A DNA stretch of 64,000 bases from Tanypteryx hageni (Eukaryota > Arthropoda > Insecta > Odonata > Petaluridae). The notes beneath the pieces are model-generated. The model ran no database searches, was not told the origin of the DNA, and saw only the letters and a program-made list of their open reading frames with translations. A program made the position numbers and the translations under genes. Shown piece after piece: positions 1-13,051 of the stretch. Position 1 is the first letter of the stretch; each line of letters begins with the position of its first letter. The stretch is taken from assembly GCA_028673005.1 (NCBI GenBank), contig CM054115.1, positions 192,208,370 to 192,272,369 on the forward strand. Direction: 5' to 3'.

Positions 1-2400
1 AAGTTGGAGTGCATGCAGCTCTCTTAGGTTGGAGATGAATGTGCGGACGCCATTTTGCCGCAGTAGTAAGAAACAGAGGGGAAGGAGGCGAGGAGGAGAA
101 AACAGAAAGTGAAACTAGGGAAGGATGGGAAAGATGCTAAATTGCGTCTATTTTATGCCTTTCCGTTTCCTCTCTGCCTCCTAATACTTCGTCCAAACGA
201 CCCCAAACTGTTGCACTTAAGTCTCGAAAACTACGCCTTCCATCTTAAGAAAGGGTATAAACACACGATGTAATTAAATCATCCACAATTGTCTGATTTC
301 ACTTTTCACAGGAGAGAAACTGCCCCGAAATTTAGTGGCGAACATTCTTTAGCTCTCTTACCCACGCAAAACGGTCGAGAAGTTCCTTTCTTCCTCTTTT
401 TATATCTCTTTTCTACTCTACTTTCGACTCGGAGTGTATTTCCGGTCACGCAAATAAGAATCTCGCATCTAAGGAGTCCCGTGTATTTCACGATAGGCGA
501 ATAGGGCAATCTTTAGAGAGAAAGAACTCTAGCGGACGAAGTTATAAAGTGTCTTCGAAACTTCTGAGGAAATAATAATCTTGAATGCTATAGACTTAGG
601 TTTTTCATTTTTAAAGGACTTACGGAAATTATTTTAGTCTCAGACGGATGAAATTCTACCGAAATTAAATTCTCACTATAAAGTTCATGAAGTTTGCATA
701 ACAGCAGAGAAAATGACGGAAAATGATAAAGGGAGAGGGTGAGGAGGAGGAAAGAAGCAGATATGAAAAAGAAAGGGGAAAGAGGGAGAAAGGTGAAGGA
801 GGAAGAAAGGGGATGGAGGAGGAATGACATGGAAAGGTGAAAGGAGAAAATCAATAATTCAATCGATAAAATGCTAAAATTAACATTGACGAAGTTAGAT
901 TAATGAGCATGACACCTTAAATGATTTTGGGCTGCGTCTTATCCAAATATTCTCTCGGGAAAAAAGCGATTTCGTCTTTCGAATGTGTGAGTCAGAGAAC
1001 GGGAGATGATCGTCTCGTCTTCTCGAAAACAGAAGAAGGCGGGGAAGGGAGGAGAGAGGGAGGGAAGAGGGGAATAGAGGGAGAGATGAAAGGAGAGGGA
1101 AAGAGCGGGGTTTTTGCGTTTCTCATGGATTGCCTTCAGAATTTCAGAGCAAATGCAAATCAACAAAAGCGTTGAGAAGAGAACTCAAGTCGGAATGACT
1201 AACGCAATTCTCCGCATTACAAGAAGTTTTAAGACAAAAATTGGTTTTGTTCATATTTTTACATAGATACTTTAGTTCGAATGGGATCCGTGGATATCAT
1301 CTACATATTGAAAAGAGGAATGACTGGCGCTTGATTCTTCATGCTATCCGAATTCTGCAAACTCGCCAAATCTACCGAAATATTCCATCAAGATTTCTCT
1401 TGCCTCCCATTGATTTTTAATTTGGTAAATTAGAAGAACCTGATTAATATTAAGCAAAACAATTGCATTTCATCACCCCTTTATTTTAGGTTTATACGAA
1501 ATATTTCTCGCCAAATTTTACCGTAATTTTTTTATGAAGAAAAATATTTTAATCCAATTAAAATGATCTAATAATTTTTCTTTAATTAAAAAATCTATGC
1601 ACTTAAAAAAAAGCGGTATGGAGGAATGTTTCGTAATGTTTACCTTAATTTTCTTCCCAACTTTTTTGGAATAGAGATACGAATTCACTGCCACTGGTCT
1701 TTTACTGCTGGCTTTTAATTTTTGTGCAGTAAATGATGATCAATGAGCAAAATTTGCTAATGAATTACTTCTCTGATTACAGCGACTTAAGGCGGGCGAG
1801 AATTGTATAAATTTATGCGTTAATAAGTTCTTACTGATAGAAAAGGAGAAACATTTAATTTAACATATTTAATTCTTCGCGAGGTTTCATTAAATGCCTG
1901 TAAATAACCGAATGACTTTAATCTGAATTATATTTCAAGAAAATTTTATATTTAACTCAGTATTGAGATGAAATGTTTGATTTATTAGGTGAAGATAATG
2001 AGCAAGGAGAACAATTTTTAATAAATATCCAAACATTGGGGCTGATAGAAAAATCTTTAGGTAAATGGCGTTTATTGAGTCGTTAAGTGGGAGAATAACA
2101 GCGGAAATCGAAGAACAGTCGGCTGCACGGAGGAAGTAAAGTTTTCTAAAATGGAGAAATGAACTAAGAAATAACAGCTGCAACAGGAATGAATACTAGT
2201 CTTCCAATGCTAAAATGCTGAAGTTAAATGATTAGCAGAAATACCGAATAAAATTATTGAAATTAATTCCTACTTATATCTCGAAGAAAGAGAGATTGCG
2301 AGTTCCTTGCTGTCTCTATTAACTAGATCTTTTCGATTAGTTTCTGAATTTGGGGCTTTAATTCGCCAGAAATGAGTTCTATTCCCTGTTTCATCCTTTA
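1..2400. other. Unassigned region with GA-rich tracts
   Basis: No reading frame here resembles a known protein. Purine-rich runs on the plus strand lie at about 700-845 and 1030-1110; the ORFs crossing them are low-complexity translations of GAGGRR-type repeats. The rest is AT-rich with no repeat I can pair elsewhere in the window. Confidence 0.6.
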
Positions 2401-2417
2401 TATTTAACTTTCGAGGA

Positions 2418-2844
2418 TTAAGTTACGCTTTGCTCGGAGACACAAATACAAATCAACACGATCGCCATATTCTTTTTTTCCGGGTCGCAGTTTTCGGATA
2501 GCGGAAACGTCTCCCAAAACTTCTTCCAGTATTTATTCAGCACACTTGGAGCTACCGGATCTTCCGTTTCGGGTGTAGTCGGCTCCGTCGCCACCGGATT
2601 ACCGATCGCGCATTCGCCGTTCACCGCGCGCCCCGGAAAGATTTACGACGAATGAAGAAGAGAAGGATTTGGACTTCGCAAAGTTTCCCGACGAAATCCC
2701 GACAAAGTCTCCAAGCAATCCCAGCAGTTTTGTCACTCCAATTTGAAGAATGTTACCCCGATTACAACACTCGTTCTCGCATTTTATGCTGCGATTCTTT
2801 TTTAACTCGACGATAATGTTTTTGTTGAGGGCAGTAACTTTCAT
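2418..2844 (-). other. Weak candidate coding segment, unknown function
   Basis: Two overlapping minus-strand frames stand out because the DNA is visibly richer in GC than its surroundings. The downstream frame (2418-2624) encodes an acidic, Pro/Thr-rich stretch with the motif WKKFWETFP. The upstream frame (2599-2844) contains LLGLLGDFVG and ends in a basic tail. They overlap by 26 bases in different frames, so they would need a frameshift or splice to form one protein. I recognise neither. It may be an exon pair, an old transposon piece or chance. Confidence 0.15.
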
Positions 2845-3099
2845 GACAAGCGATTCGCATCAAATTCGAAGGAAGAATTTTTTCTAAAAATCTTCGATAC
2901 AAAGTATGGTGCCGCACAACACAATGTCCTTATACTCAGGTTTTCAAACCGGAGCGGGTTCGAAAATTATATTCGTGTTCTATTCCTGGAGCTGTTGACG
3001 ACACACACTTCATTCGCTCGATGAATATGTACGTTCTTTTCTTTCCTTCTAGCGGCAGGCTCTTTTTCCACTCGTGGCAGTGACACTTGCACTCCGACA

Positions 3100-3420
3100 G
3101 CCTTCTTCGCTCATCTATCCTCCAAACAAACTCCATTTCAAGCATCTTCTCCTCTCCTATCTCCATCTCCATCCCTCCTCATCCCAACTCATTCCTCTCT
3201 CCTTTTACCCTGCTTCCTCCCTTCCCCCTCCGTGTCAACACTCCCTTCCTCTCCTCCACTTATCTCTGCCCGTCTATCTCACCTTCTGTATCAATCAATT
3301 TTATTTGACTCTCGTCTCAGGCAATCCTCCCATTCTCATTCTTGCTCACCTTTCCCACAATGCTCTCCCGATTCTTTCTATTCCTATCTCTCTCCTCTAC
3401 AGCCACCTTTATCTAATCAA
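3100..3420. repeat. Pyrimidine-rich tract
   Basis: About 320 bases made mostly of C and T (CTCC, TCTC, CCTT blocks) on the plus strand. Overlapping ORFs here (for example 3074-3460) are Ser/Pro/Leu-rich translations of this simple sequence and are not supported as genes. Confidence 0.55.
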
Positions 3421-3899
3421 GGATTATCTCGGAAATCGTATTATACCTATTCGGGCGTGAATTTCCCATTTAATCCTTACGATAATGCTGCTTTGGTGCT
3501 TAGAAAATGCTCTTTATAGTGCATTAGTCTTCCGGTCACGCATGAATGTATTTTATAGTTAATCTTGCAGAACTGTTGCATGAATTGTAAAACAAATTGC
3601 TTTATATTTTGGCATATGGCATAACAAGTGAAGTTTGGTTATTATATTTATTTTTTTAAATATTTGTCTTGTATTAAAATCAGTATTTATTTATTATTGC
3701 AACTTCATTTATGCTCCTATTATATGATTACCATATGCATCACTTTATATTTAAATATTTTTGAAAGTGCAAATATATCATCATCATGCTGCTCTCCGAA
3801 GAGAGTTTCAGCTGAATGGCTGCCTCCATTTCTCTCTCTCCCCTGAATCATCTTTATACCTCGATAAGTACTATATTCCTGCTTTAATTCTTTAATATT

Positions 3900-5640
3900 T
3901 CTATTCTTTTTCTCCTTCTTCCTCTTATTCCGCTAATCTTGCCTTCTAAGATCGTCCTTTGAAAAACTATCTTTTCACTATTTGCCCTAACCAATATGCT
4001 TTTCTTTTTCTATTTGTTTTTATTAACTTCCATTCTTCTCCAAACATTTCTAATAGTTCTTTGTTTCTCTTCCTCTCTGTCCATTTAATTTACCTCCTCC
4101 TCCTCCATACACAAATCTTAAAACTATATAAATAATTTTCCTCGTTTCTCCTTACCGTCCTCGTTGCTGCGCCATACGGAGCTATGTTCCACATTTCGCT
4201 AATTTGTTCGTTGTTTCGAAATTTATTTTTTTCCTTTTGAAAAGCTTCTCCTTCTCGGTAAATGCTGCTTTTGCAATTGCAATCATACTTCTGATGTGCT
4301 GTGTACTACTACCATCCTGCGTTAAGATACTTCAAAGATATTTGAAACTACTTACTTGATCTATTTTTGGCCATTTTCCATTACATTTAATTCATTATGT
4401 TCCTGTGAAATCACCATGACTTTGGTTTTTCGGCGTTTATCTTCATTCCAAATTATTGGAAAACCCCTACTAGTCACTTTGTCATCCTCTGAAGTTCTTC
4501 CTCGTCTTCTGTCGTTAATTACTTATCATCTGCGTATTTAATGGTGGTAATACTTTCACCTCCTATCCTTAATCCTTTCTCTCCCATGAACATTTCTTTT
4601 GTTTTAGTTTCTGAGTAAATATTAAATATCACTGGTGAAATAGGACATCGCTGCCTCACTCCCCTGCTTATTGAAGTACTTTCTGTTTCTACTCCTTCAA
4701 CCATGATTTTAATCTAATAATCTACTTACAATCAATCCTTATTTTATTTAAATTGCCCATCATTTATCCCATTTCACTCTGTCAATAGCTTTCTCTCAAC
4801 CTACAAAACAAAAGTACATATTCTTATTGGCTTCTAGCGATCTCTATATCTCTCTGTCATCATCCTCAAATATCCTCTAGCATCTCGTGTCCCTCTCCCT
4901 CTTCTGAAACCAAACTGTTCATCTTGCAGCTTCTTTTCTATTTTACATTCAATTCATTTAGTAATTATTTTATTTAGAACTTTAGCTGTATAAGAAATTA
5001 AAATAATAGTAATTCATACAGCTTTTTTCGTTGTTCTTTTTCTCCAGTAGTACCATAATAAAATCTAAAAAATCTTCAAGCCATATTCCAGAACCTTCTA
5101 CTTGGTTAAAGAATGTTGTGAGTTTCTTAAGTTATTTCTTCCCCAGTACCTTAAAAACGTCCGTTTTTATATCATCATTACCAACGGCCTTCCTTTTTTT
5201 CATGTTTTCTGTTGCATTTATAATTTCAGACTCAAAAATACTTGGTCCTAGCTGGCCGTTTTTCATATCTTCTTTTTCATCTAATTCAATATTTTCCGGC
5301 TTACATTCTTTGCCATAGAGCACCTCAATATATTGTTTTCAGACACTTTTTCACAGTGACTATTTTACCATTTTTGTTCATGATTCCTTTGCCTCCTATT
5401 TTTTTGCCTTTTTTTAATATTTCCCCTACTTTGCCATTCATGAGGTCTGTTCAAATAACTCTTTCACACTACAATTTCCTCGCATTTCTCATTTATCCAC
5501 TCTTCCCTGGCTATATCTTTTTCTCTTCTTAAGGCATTATTTAACTCCTTGTCCTTTCTTTGGTCTTCTTCATTGTTTATGTTCTTCCACTTTCTCCTCT
5601 CGTCCATCTTCTGCAAATATATATCAATATAATATTTCTT
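3900..5640 (-). pseudogene. Degenerate non-LTR reverse transcriptase (RTE-like LINE)
   Basis: Read on the minus strand, this holds ordered pieces of a LINE polymerase in several frames. At about 5620-5500 there is the linker motif RRKWKN. At 5323-5132 comes a pre-RT segment with KRKAVGNDDIKTDVFKVLG. Near 4920-4860 is QFGFRRGRGTRDA. At 4704-4519 is the core GVRQRCPISPVIFNIYSE, followed by IKYADD with both catalytic aspartates. Further on come IAKAAFTEKEKLFK (about 4290) and ILEGKISGIRGRR (about 3950), typical of the C-terminal tail of this LINE type. Stops and frameshifts break every section, so it is dead. Assignment to the RTE/BovB side of the LINE tree rests on the C-terminal EGK-GKRGRGR signature and is moderate. 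The fragment at 54,419-54,699 comes from the same type of element. Confidence 0.8.
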
Positions 5641-5765
5641 TTTTTTAATTAGAGAATGCGGGGACTCTCCATCGACGATAATTTACAAAGGGCACATGTA
5701 TACACCATAGATGAAATACACAGAGACTTCGGCGCCTATAACTCAAACTGTTGGTGTGCCAATAA

Positions 5766-5786
5766 ACACACACACACACACACACA
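5766..5786. repeat. (CA)n microsatellite
   Basis: About ten CA dinucleotides. Confidence 0.9.
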
Positions 5787-5959
5787 GAGACTTCGAAGGT
5801 CTTCTTTATTGAAAATGCCTATAAAACTGTATCGAAACAGTGGGAGTTTTTGGATTTATATCTCCAAATATATTAGCCATAATTGTAAACGTTTTGGGCA
5901 AGTTTTGTCCTCTCTCCGAATAAAGTATTTAATTTATACCATACAGATCATATAAGACC

Positions 5960-6299
5960 CAAGGACGGGTAAACATTTTACGTGGCGGACCGCAATATCG
6001 CTTTCATCTTCTTAGGCGAGCCACATTAACAGATGAAATGGCATAGGTGGACCCTGTTAGAGATCACAACGGAAGTTATTTGAGATAATACGGGGGATCC
6101 TCTATGTGAAAATCAATAATAAATAATATTTTATCCCCATAACTGCACTGGGAATGTTTTTTCGGCCATAATTTTAAGCTACAAATTAGCCATTCCCTGT
6201 ATTTTATATAAAAAGTCGCATTCATAATGACATCACGAACCACATAAAATGCCCTCGCGAGCTACATGTGGCCTGTGAGCCGTAGATTTCCCTTCCCTG
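5960..6299. mobile_element. Non-autonomous hAT-type MITE
   Basis: The left end reads CAAGGACGGGTAAACA and continues with GTGGCGGACCGCA. The right end, reverse-complemented, reads CAGGGAAGGGAAATC and continues into GGCTCACAGGCC. Both match the CAGGGNTGGGCAAACT plus GGGCCGCA style of hAT/Charlie MITE termini. The 340 bp interior has no transposase. The neighbouring 8 bp on the two sides (ataagacc and agataggg) do not match, so any target duplication has decayed. Confidence 0.55.
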
Positions 6300-6887
6300 A
6301 GATAGGGAGAGAGAAATATGACATTCAATTGTTTCTTGATGGGTTACATTTAATGAGACACGAGTATAGGTTTATTTAATGCTTGCATAAAATGGAAGCT
6401 ATAATTGACGGAAGTAGTTCAAAATCATAATATGGCGATTAATTTTCATTTGTATCAAGAATACATATTAATATCGTAAATTAACACGGTGACGGACGGA
6501 CGGAGGAACGTGACCGTTAAGCGTTACACTGCTACCGCTTAGCTGGTAAATAACGCCTAAATATACAAAAACACAAGTACAAACCAGGACTAATGCAGGC
6601 TGGTTAACCAAAGTTGACGTCCCGAATTGATTAATCAATTATGTATATTGACAGGAAATGTTTAAGTATGTGTAATTAATTCCAAGGATTTCTCATGCCA
6701 TAACTAACGCTTGTAGTTCATAGTTTATAAATGACAGAAAAAATTGGAAAACAAATTAATACAGCATAATCAGGTTTAATATATTTTTAAAATGTCAAAA
6801 TCTCTATCTGTCATTATATTTTGCATGTATTTTTTTAAATAAGCAGTTTTAATAATTGATACTGTTTATACGCTAATATGTCTTGAT

Positions 6888-6890
<3 letters not shown>

Positions 6891-6952
<62 letters not shown>
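6891..6952. repeat. (AT)n microsatellite
   Basis: About 31 perfect AT dinucleotides. Confidence 0.95.
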
Positions 6953-6956
<4 letters not shown>

Positions 6957-7514
6957 ATTTACTACAAGATACAATAAACCCTCTAAAGAATAAGCCAAAG
7001 GCAATGTAATTTTAGGATTACAGAACGATAAGCCTTTAGTTGCGCACGCCCAAGAGAACCACAAAAAGTTAAATAAAGAAAATGTTTGACGAAATTCTAG
7101 AAGATTAATCCGGTTCAATGATTGACTAGAAACCATATATGCTATCGAAATAATCAAACGCGAAATGGCAATAGAATACAGAAACGATTTGTGCGTATTT
7201 TTCTTTGACTGGAAAAAGGCTAGTTAGTGTAAATTGGGTAGTGCTGATGAAGATATATTCGCTACCATCGTATTATTTGGAGTAACCATCCAACCATTAG
7301 TTTAAAATTCAAAACGGCGTCGAAATTGATGAAAGTTTTACTGTTACTAACATAAACAGAAAATTTTACATTTTCCATAAAAAATTTATCAATTTACAAA
7401 ATTCCAAGAATCCACTAAATACTTCCAAAACTAATATCACTAATTTCTTACTATTCATCGATTAGTGGATTTGAATATAATTAAATTTGATTTTGATTAT
7501 GCAATTGAAAACTA

Positions 7515-7516
<2 letters not shown>

Positions 7517-7571
<55 letters not shown>
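7517..7571. repeat. (AT)n microsatellite
   Basis: About 27 perfect AT dinucleotides, in AT-rich DNA with no gene. Confidence 0.95.
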
Positions 7572-7573
<2 letters not shown>

Positions 7574-7799
7574 TGAATTGTGGAAATGAATAAAAACATA
7601 ATTAGTATAATTCATCAAACTATCTTAACCCAATCAAATCCCGTAAGAATTGGATAATTTATTTTATAATGTTGATTTAAATTACATCCAAATTGTGTAA
7701 AATATTACCATTTGTTTTATCATTTGTTAAAATTAAATTGGGCTCACTGGAATAATATATTAATGTAATTTAATCACCATCATCACAAAATGGAATTTG

Positions 7800-8110
7800 T
7801 CTTAGACAGCTTCATGATTATTCTTGTTTATATCTTCACAATTTTCTGCAGTCTTCTTCATATCTCGATAGCTCTCTTTCACTTTCATATCTTCTGTCAT
7901 CTGGTAATCTTTGCCTCCCTCTTTCTCATTTTACTCCCAGTTTCTATTCCAACGTCTCCTTAATCATTCTCTCTCTCTCTCCTAAGGTGTCCAGTCTAGT
8001 TAGCCTTCCTCTTTCTTATAATCTGCAATTCGTTTTCCACTCTTATTCATAGTACTTCCTCGTTTTCCATCTTAGCTGTCCGTTTTATGTTCAGAACTTT
8101 TCACCATTCC
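7800..8110 (-). pseudogene. Possible LINE 3'-end remnant
   Basis: Translated on the minus strand in mixed frames, this gives highly charged segments such as GKRIADYKKEE and KMRKRGRQRLPDDRR. They resemble the basic tail that follows the RT domain in the LINE type seen at 3900-5640. No catalytic motif is present. The call rests only on this resemblance and could be wrong. Confidence 0.25.
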
Positions 8111-9600
8111 TACGCTATTATAATATTTGGAATTATAATGCTGTCCATTATTTTGTTAATAAAAATTTGTGCACAAAATTTTCTGTAGAAAAGTACTCTA
8201 ATTCATATGTCTTATATGCTCTTGAAAATTACCGCTTTTATATGCATTAGGGTTGCTATTGTTAATTTCCTTCAAATGCTCATACTATTAGCCATGTTTC
8301 TAAGTGCACAGCAATTTTTAAGATATAAGATTAAAACTCCTGATTCGTTACATAGATTTATCGAAGAAAAAAGATCTTATGACTATTTGTCCAAAATAAA
8401 TTCCATGTTATCAAGTATAATGAGTTGATGCGTAACATTTTACCAAATAAGTGTAAAACTGACTTAGTGAACTATTTTGTACATTCAGACAACATACTTC
8501 TTAATTCAAAGAGTCTAAAGTGCCATGAAATTAGATGATATAGTTATGATGTTTAATTTGGAATGGCGTAATGTTCGCATGACAGGGTTGGAGACTGCTT
8601 CAAAAGGCTTTTCACCCATTCCACCTACCATTGACTTGATTAACGCGTTTTCAACGAGGCTGGTTATTCTTCCTTTCCATTCCATATCCTCATCTTTCCG
8701 ATTTTGATTTTTCATCTCCATTTTCTTCCTAATACGCGGAATATATTCATCTCGTTGGACATCTATCCGATTTCACTTTCTCTTAAGCTCATGCACGAAT
8801 TGCCCACTTGTTGTTTTCCCTTGCGCCTCATTTGCTTGTCTTATCAATTGACAGCGTATTCTTCTGTGGTCGCATATCTAAAGTCCTTCATAATTTCCGA
8901 TCGAGACTGGCACATTCAGCATCAGGATAGACACGATATTCAAAATAATAGCTGTGAAAATAACTGGGGTAAACGATCGCGGTGCTTTTTGATGCATACA
9001 AGCCTCGGTGTCGTTAGGAGACAATTATAATTGGGACTGCAAATTTGATAGGGCTCCGAGAAAATGTCGATTAAATAAGAATAGCCAACTGTGGAACAAA
9101 TCTACAACTCATCTGCCTGGATTCCCATTTCATAATACTCTTCGCGTAAAGAATGTATCTTGATTTAGAGATAAGATTAAAATCGAGTTGAGAAAATTAC
9201 ACACTCAGAGAAAGTGTTTGCTAAAGAGTGGAGAAGCAGATTTTCCCAAATTGAGATGTCTAAATTATACATGGCACTATGTTAATCTTTAATAAGCAAT
9301 TTGAGAGCCGTTAACCTACGTAACGTAAGGATTACCACAAAAGTTGTAAAAAGTTCATCTTTGGAGCAAGGAAATAAAAAAACTTTTCAAAGTATAAAAC
9401 CATAATTCCACAGAAACTATTGATAAAATTTCACATTTGAAATAAATCTGCAGAATTTAGTGGTAGTAATGATTTTATTTGCGAATTATTTTTGGCTGTC
9501 TGAAGTCTTTTTTCCAAAGAGAATAAATACATTGTGATTCAAATAGAGCAATATCCATACATTAGGCTGTAGATCACGAGTATGTATACGAAATGTAATA
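8111..9600. other. No supported gene
   Basis: AT-rich DNA. The longer frames (8207-8428, 8704-9030) lack recognisable domains and have the Leu/Ile/Phe-rich composition expected of chance translation. Confidence 0.5.
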
Positions 9601-9629
9601 ATATTAAATGGACACTACCTTGTTTTAAG

Positions 9630-10043
9630 TTAATCAAAGTGAAATCGCATTATATGCTGGAAGTGACCTCCGTTCTCCTCCATGCACAACTGGACGCGGG
9701 GCAGCATGTTGTCGGTCGTGAGTCTCAGTATCGCGATGTCAATTTGCCTGATTTCATTTTTAATGTTTTCTTTCAATCCGTCAATTGTGCCGGGTTTGTT
9801 ACGGAACACTCGTTTCTTAAGATAACCCGACAAAAAGAAATCAGCAGACGTTAAGTAGGGGGACCGTGTTGGCCACAGATCCTTGGAAATTACTCGATCC
9901 TCAAAGAAACTCTGGATCATCATTCCCCTGACGCGTGGCATATTGCACCATCTTTCAGGCAGTAACCTTGAGTAAGTTCCATATCTTCCAGCTGCTTTAC
10001 AAACTATGAAAAAAATATTTGGGTTTTGTTCTATATGAATCAT
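9630..10043 (-). pseudogene. Tc1/mariner-superfamily transposase, C-terminal remnant
   Basis: The frame carries the end of a DDE transposase. FEDRVISKDLWPTRSPYLT is followed by ADFFLSGYLKKRV, then a long helical stretch ending in the family hallmark ENGGHFQHI. In active relatives the first block reads SPDLT; here the acidic residue of that signature is Tyr (SPYLT), so the third catalytic position appears lost. Residues before about position 45 do not align to a transposase core, and the HTH region and first aspartate are missing. No terminal inverted repeats were found around it. Family assignment is firm; the exact subgroup is not. Confidence 0.8.
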
Positions 10044-10049
10044 CCAGTA

Positions 10050-11573
10050 CTTGTTTTAAGAAATATTGGAATACATGGAATAGTAATTATGGAAGAAAAC
10101 CAAGTTCTTTCTCTCCTTGCAATTAATTCCACAAAGTTGTCTCAAAGCATAGATATTAAATATGACGAGAACAACTATTTCTTTAGAGGTAAGCATCCTT
10201 TCAGAATTTTTATTTATTACGACAATTTTTTACCTGTGATAAACATCGTTATAGAAATATAATAATCGCTGTCCCGTTTAGGCCCATAAACATTAGATTT
10301 AAGATATGAACAAGACATTACGGCGGATTTTGGCAAAAATATTCTTTCCCAAATTTTATTTTTTTTGCGACTTGCTGATTCCATCTGAACTACGCGCAAT
10401 TGGTATCCGAGGGATGGTGCAATGAATAGCTGGTAAAATAAAAATATATTAGAGATCGAGGAACGATTTCGACAGGAATATTCCGAGTGAACGTTAAAAC
10501 TACAAACGCACGAAGGTAAGTATGAATATAGCCTAATAAATCATAATTAAGTGCAAAATGATTTGCAGAGATCGTTTAGATGTCAAACGAACTAAATGAG
10601 AAAATGATGGAAGGTGACCTATTTATCTTCAAGTGCAGCATTTACTAGGTAGTAGATTCACGTTTACAAAAAAACGAAAGGCCGTTTCATATCTCAAAAT
10701 TACTAAAGCCACAGTATTCATCTTCAAAATTGAAACTACGACCCTTCTAAAACCTCCCCATCGCCAACATCTTAATTTTTCTGGTGTATAATTAATGGCA
10801 AGACAAATAAAATTATTTTTTTATTTTCCCCTTCTAATCTTTATTTCTTTCATCATTTAACTCTTTCTGCGATTTTGTCTCTGTTTCTTACGTCAGTAGA
10901 TGTGTAATACCCAAGAGAGTACTTAGGTATTTGAACTATTGCTACCTGCAAGATAACATAAAACCAGGGAATATGTTGCGATGGATGACACTGCATTTGA
11001 TAACTTATTTTGAATTAAACATCTAAGGAAAGTAGAAGTTAAACAGTGCATTTACAACCAGCCATCGAATATGTTGTGAAGGACACCAAAATATTAGAAG
11101 GTTCTTTTTATTATAATTTCTTCATGAAGCATGTCGTACTCATGCGGCCTACTAAGTCGTATAACTTTAAGAAGTCTCTCCCCAAATGAATATTATCTGC
11201 CAGGAGGCTACAGGAGCTTCTTATGCTTTGGTGGGTTGTATAATTCGAAAAACATATTTTTCGAATGAATACTTTATCACAAGTGCCTGATACTAGAGCT
11301 GCTTTCCTAGCTGCTATGATGAAGCGGATAGGATAGCTTTAGCCTGCATACATTTTTAAGAGATTACACATCCATTTGCCATCAATGTCAGCGCATACGA
11401 CAGCCAGCCATATATCCGTATATGGAGAGTGTAATTTAAAATATACTCGAGTTTATGACAGCCGTATCTGCAATCCGCCGTGCGTAGTAAATGATGAGAT
11501 TGGTAAGGCAATGCGAATATACTAGTAATTGCGCTCAAAGAACTTTGTTTGCACAGTATAATTTTTCTAATTA
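10050..11573. other. No supported gene
   Basis: AT-rich DNA. A short palindrome with arms attcgaaaaa/tttttcgaat lies near 11,247-11,270. Nothing else stands out. Confidence 0.5.
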
Positions 11574-12720
11574 TCTATAATAATAAAAGAAGCTGTCTGT
11601 GTGTGTGTCTGTGGCAGTCCTAACTCTTCAGAAAATAAACGTGGAAGCTTTCAAATTTGGCAGCAGCGTTAGGTTGATCCTGAGTGTTTGTCTGCCAAAT
11701 ATAATTCAAATCGGCCAACGGAGGCTCGAGGGTCCCCAATGTTGGTCCAAATGTCGGTTACTAAGATATCTCAGCAACGAATTGGCCGATTTTGATGAAT
11801 TCTTCACCAATGTCAATGATATGATGAGACATTTTCGAGTCTAAAATGGGTAAAATCGGTCTAAGGGGTCAAGGATAGTAGTGTTTGGGACAATACAAAT
11901 CTCAAATTTTCAAGGGGTCCCCACGGTACGGTCGGTCAAATTTTCGGCGATGTCTGTCCGCCCGTACGCATATATCAGTTAAGAACTTGCTGAAATGATT
12001 TCAAACAAATTTGGTAGATACATAGAATATTCACATAAATACATGACCAAAATGACATATTTGGACCGGATCGACAATGAAGGGCTGCCACATTAGCAAA
12101 ATAACTCTTTTCGGTAGTTATGCTTTTGGAAGGAATTGGCCAAATTGATTTCAACCAAATTGGATACATAGAATTTTCACATAAATTCATGACCAAATGA
12201 CATATTTGGACTGGATCGAAAGAGCAGAGGTGCCACAATTGCAAAATGAATCTTTTCGGAAATTATGCTTTTGGAAGGAGTTGTCCGAACTGATTTAAAT
12301 CAAATTTGGTAAGAGAATTTTCTCATAAATTCATGACCAAAGTGATATACTTCGGCTCAAATAACTATGTAGGAGTGACAGAATTGCAGAATTGAACTTT
12401 TCGGTAATTATGAATTTGGAAAGAATTGGCAAAACTGATTAAAACAAAATTTTGTATGAAGTACGTGTACAACATAAAATAAAAAAATTAAGATGTTTAG
12501 TAAAGCTATATAAAACAGGGCTGCCACAATACAAGTAATAAAAAATTCCTTTACAGGTATTTGTGTTGAAGTGTCCACATCAGTTTTAAATAAATTTATT
12601 ATTTATAATACACACTTATATACAAAATCATATTAGCATATTTAAACCGAATTAGCTAAACAGGGGTGCCACAATTAAAAATAAACCCTTTCAGTAATTA
12701 AGGATTTGGAAGTAATTTGC
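11574..12720 (+). mobile_element. Non-autonomous Helitron (family H1), 3' end not found
   Basis: The 5' terminus is A^TCTATAATAATAAAAGAAGC at 11,573/11,574, the TC start with an AATAATAAAA block usual for Helitrons, followed by a (TG)n-rich CTGTCTGTGTG stretch. The inside contains GATATCTCAGCAACGAATTGG near 11,765, whose near reverse complement occurs at about 16,830-16,865 in a second element. From about 11,978 the element becomes a tandem array. There is no Rep/helicase coding. A hairpin plus CTAG end was not identified, so the right boundary is only where the array stops. Confidence 0.6.
11978..12712 (+). repeat. Five diverged ~145 bp tandem modules inside Helitron H1
   Basis: Modules begin at about 11,978, 12,132, 12,276, 12,421 and 12,571. 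Each repeats the order: GATTTNAANCAAATTTGG, then a TTCACATAAATTCATGACCAA block, then GGGGTGCCACAATT, then CTTTTCGGTAATTATG, then TTTGGAAG. The fourth and fifth modules are most diverged. Related modules in opposite orientation lie at about 16,955-17,280. Confidence 0.75.
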
Positions 12721-12738
12721 GGTCGTAAGACAGAACAC

Positions 12739-12759
12739 GAATGAATGAATGAATGAATA
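12739..12759. repeat. (TGAA)n microsatellite
   Basis: Five tandem GAAT units directly after the Helitron H1 array. Confidence 0.9.
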
Positions 12760-13051
12760 GTCAAAAGATCCTTATACAGTCTCAATGATATTTTATTTTA
12801 CAAATAGGGAGAGCCCCTTTTACAGTCTCTCGTAATCTGTTTTTAATTTTATTTATTTATATATTTAATAAAGACACATTATATGGTTAATTAATTGATG
12901 TCATCAGTTGTGATGTGTAATATATTTATTTCTGTTTTCCTCTCTGTTAAATATATTATGCGTGGTATATGTAAAGTTGCGCTAATAATAGCCAAAGAGG
13001 CTGATTCACCAAAATACACGCACACGCAGTCGAATATAGTCCGAGTGTCCC

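Noticed and set aside
588..854. 88-codon minus ORF rich in Phe/Leu/Ser
   Set aside because: It is the translation of a purine/pyrimidine-rich tract and has no domain features.
3074..3519. Overlapping Ser/Pro/Leu-rich plus ORFs up to 128 codons
   Set aside because: All three frames are open because the DNA is a C/T-rich simple sequence; no frame is preferred.
6873..7157. 94-codon minus ORF
   Set aside because: About a fifth of it is Ile-Tyr repeats from an (AT)n microsatellite and the rest is unrecognised.
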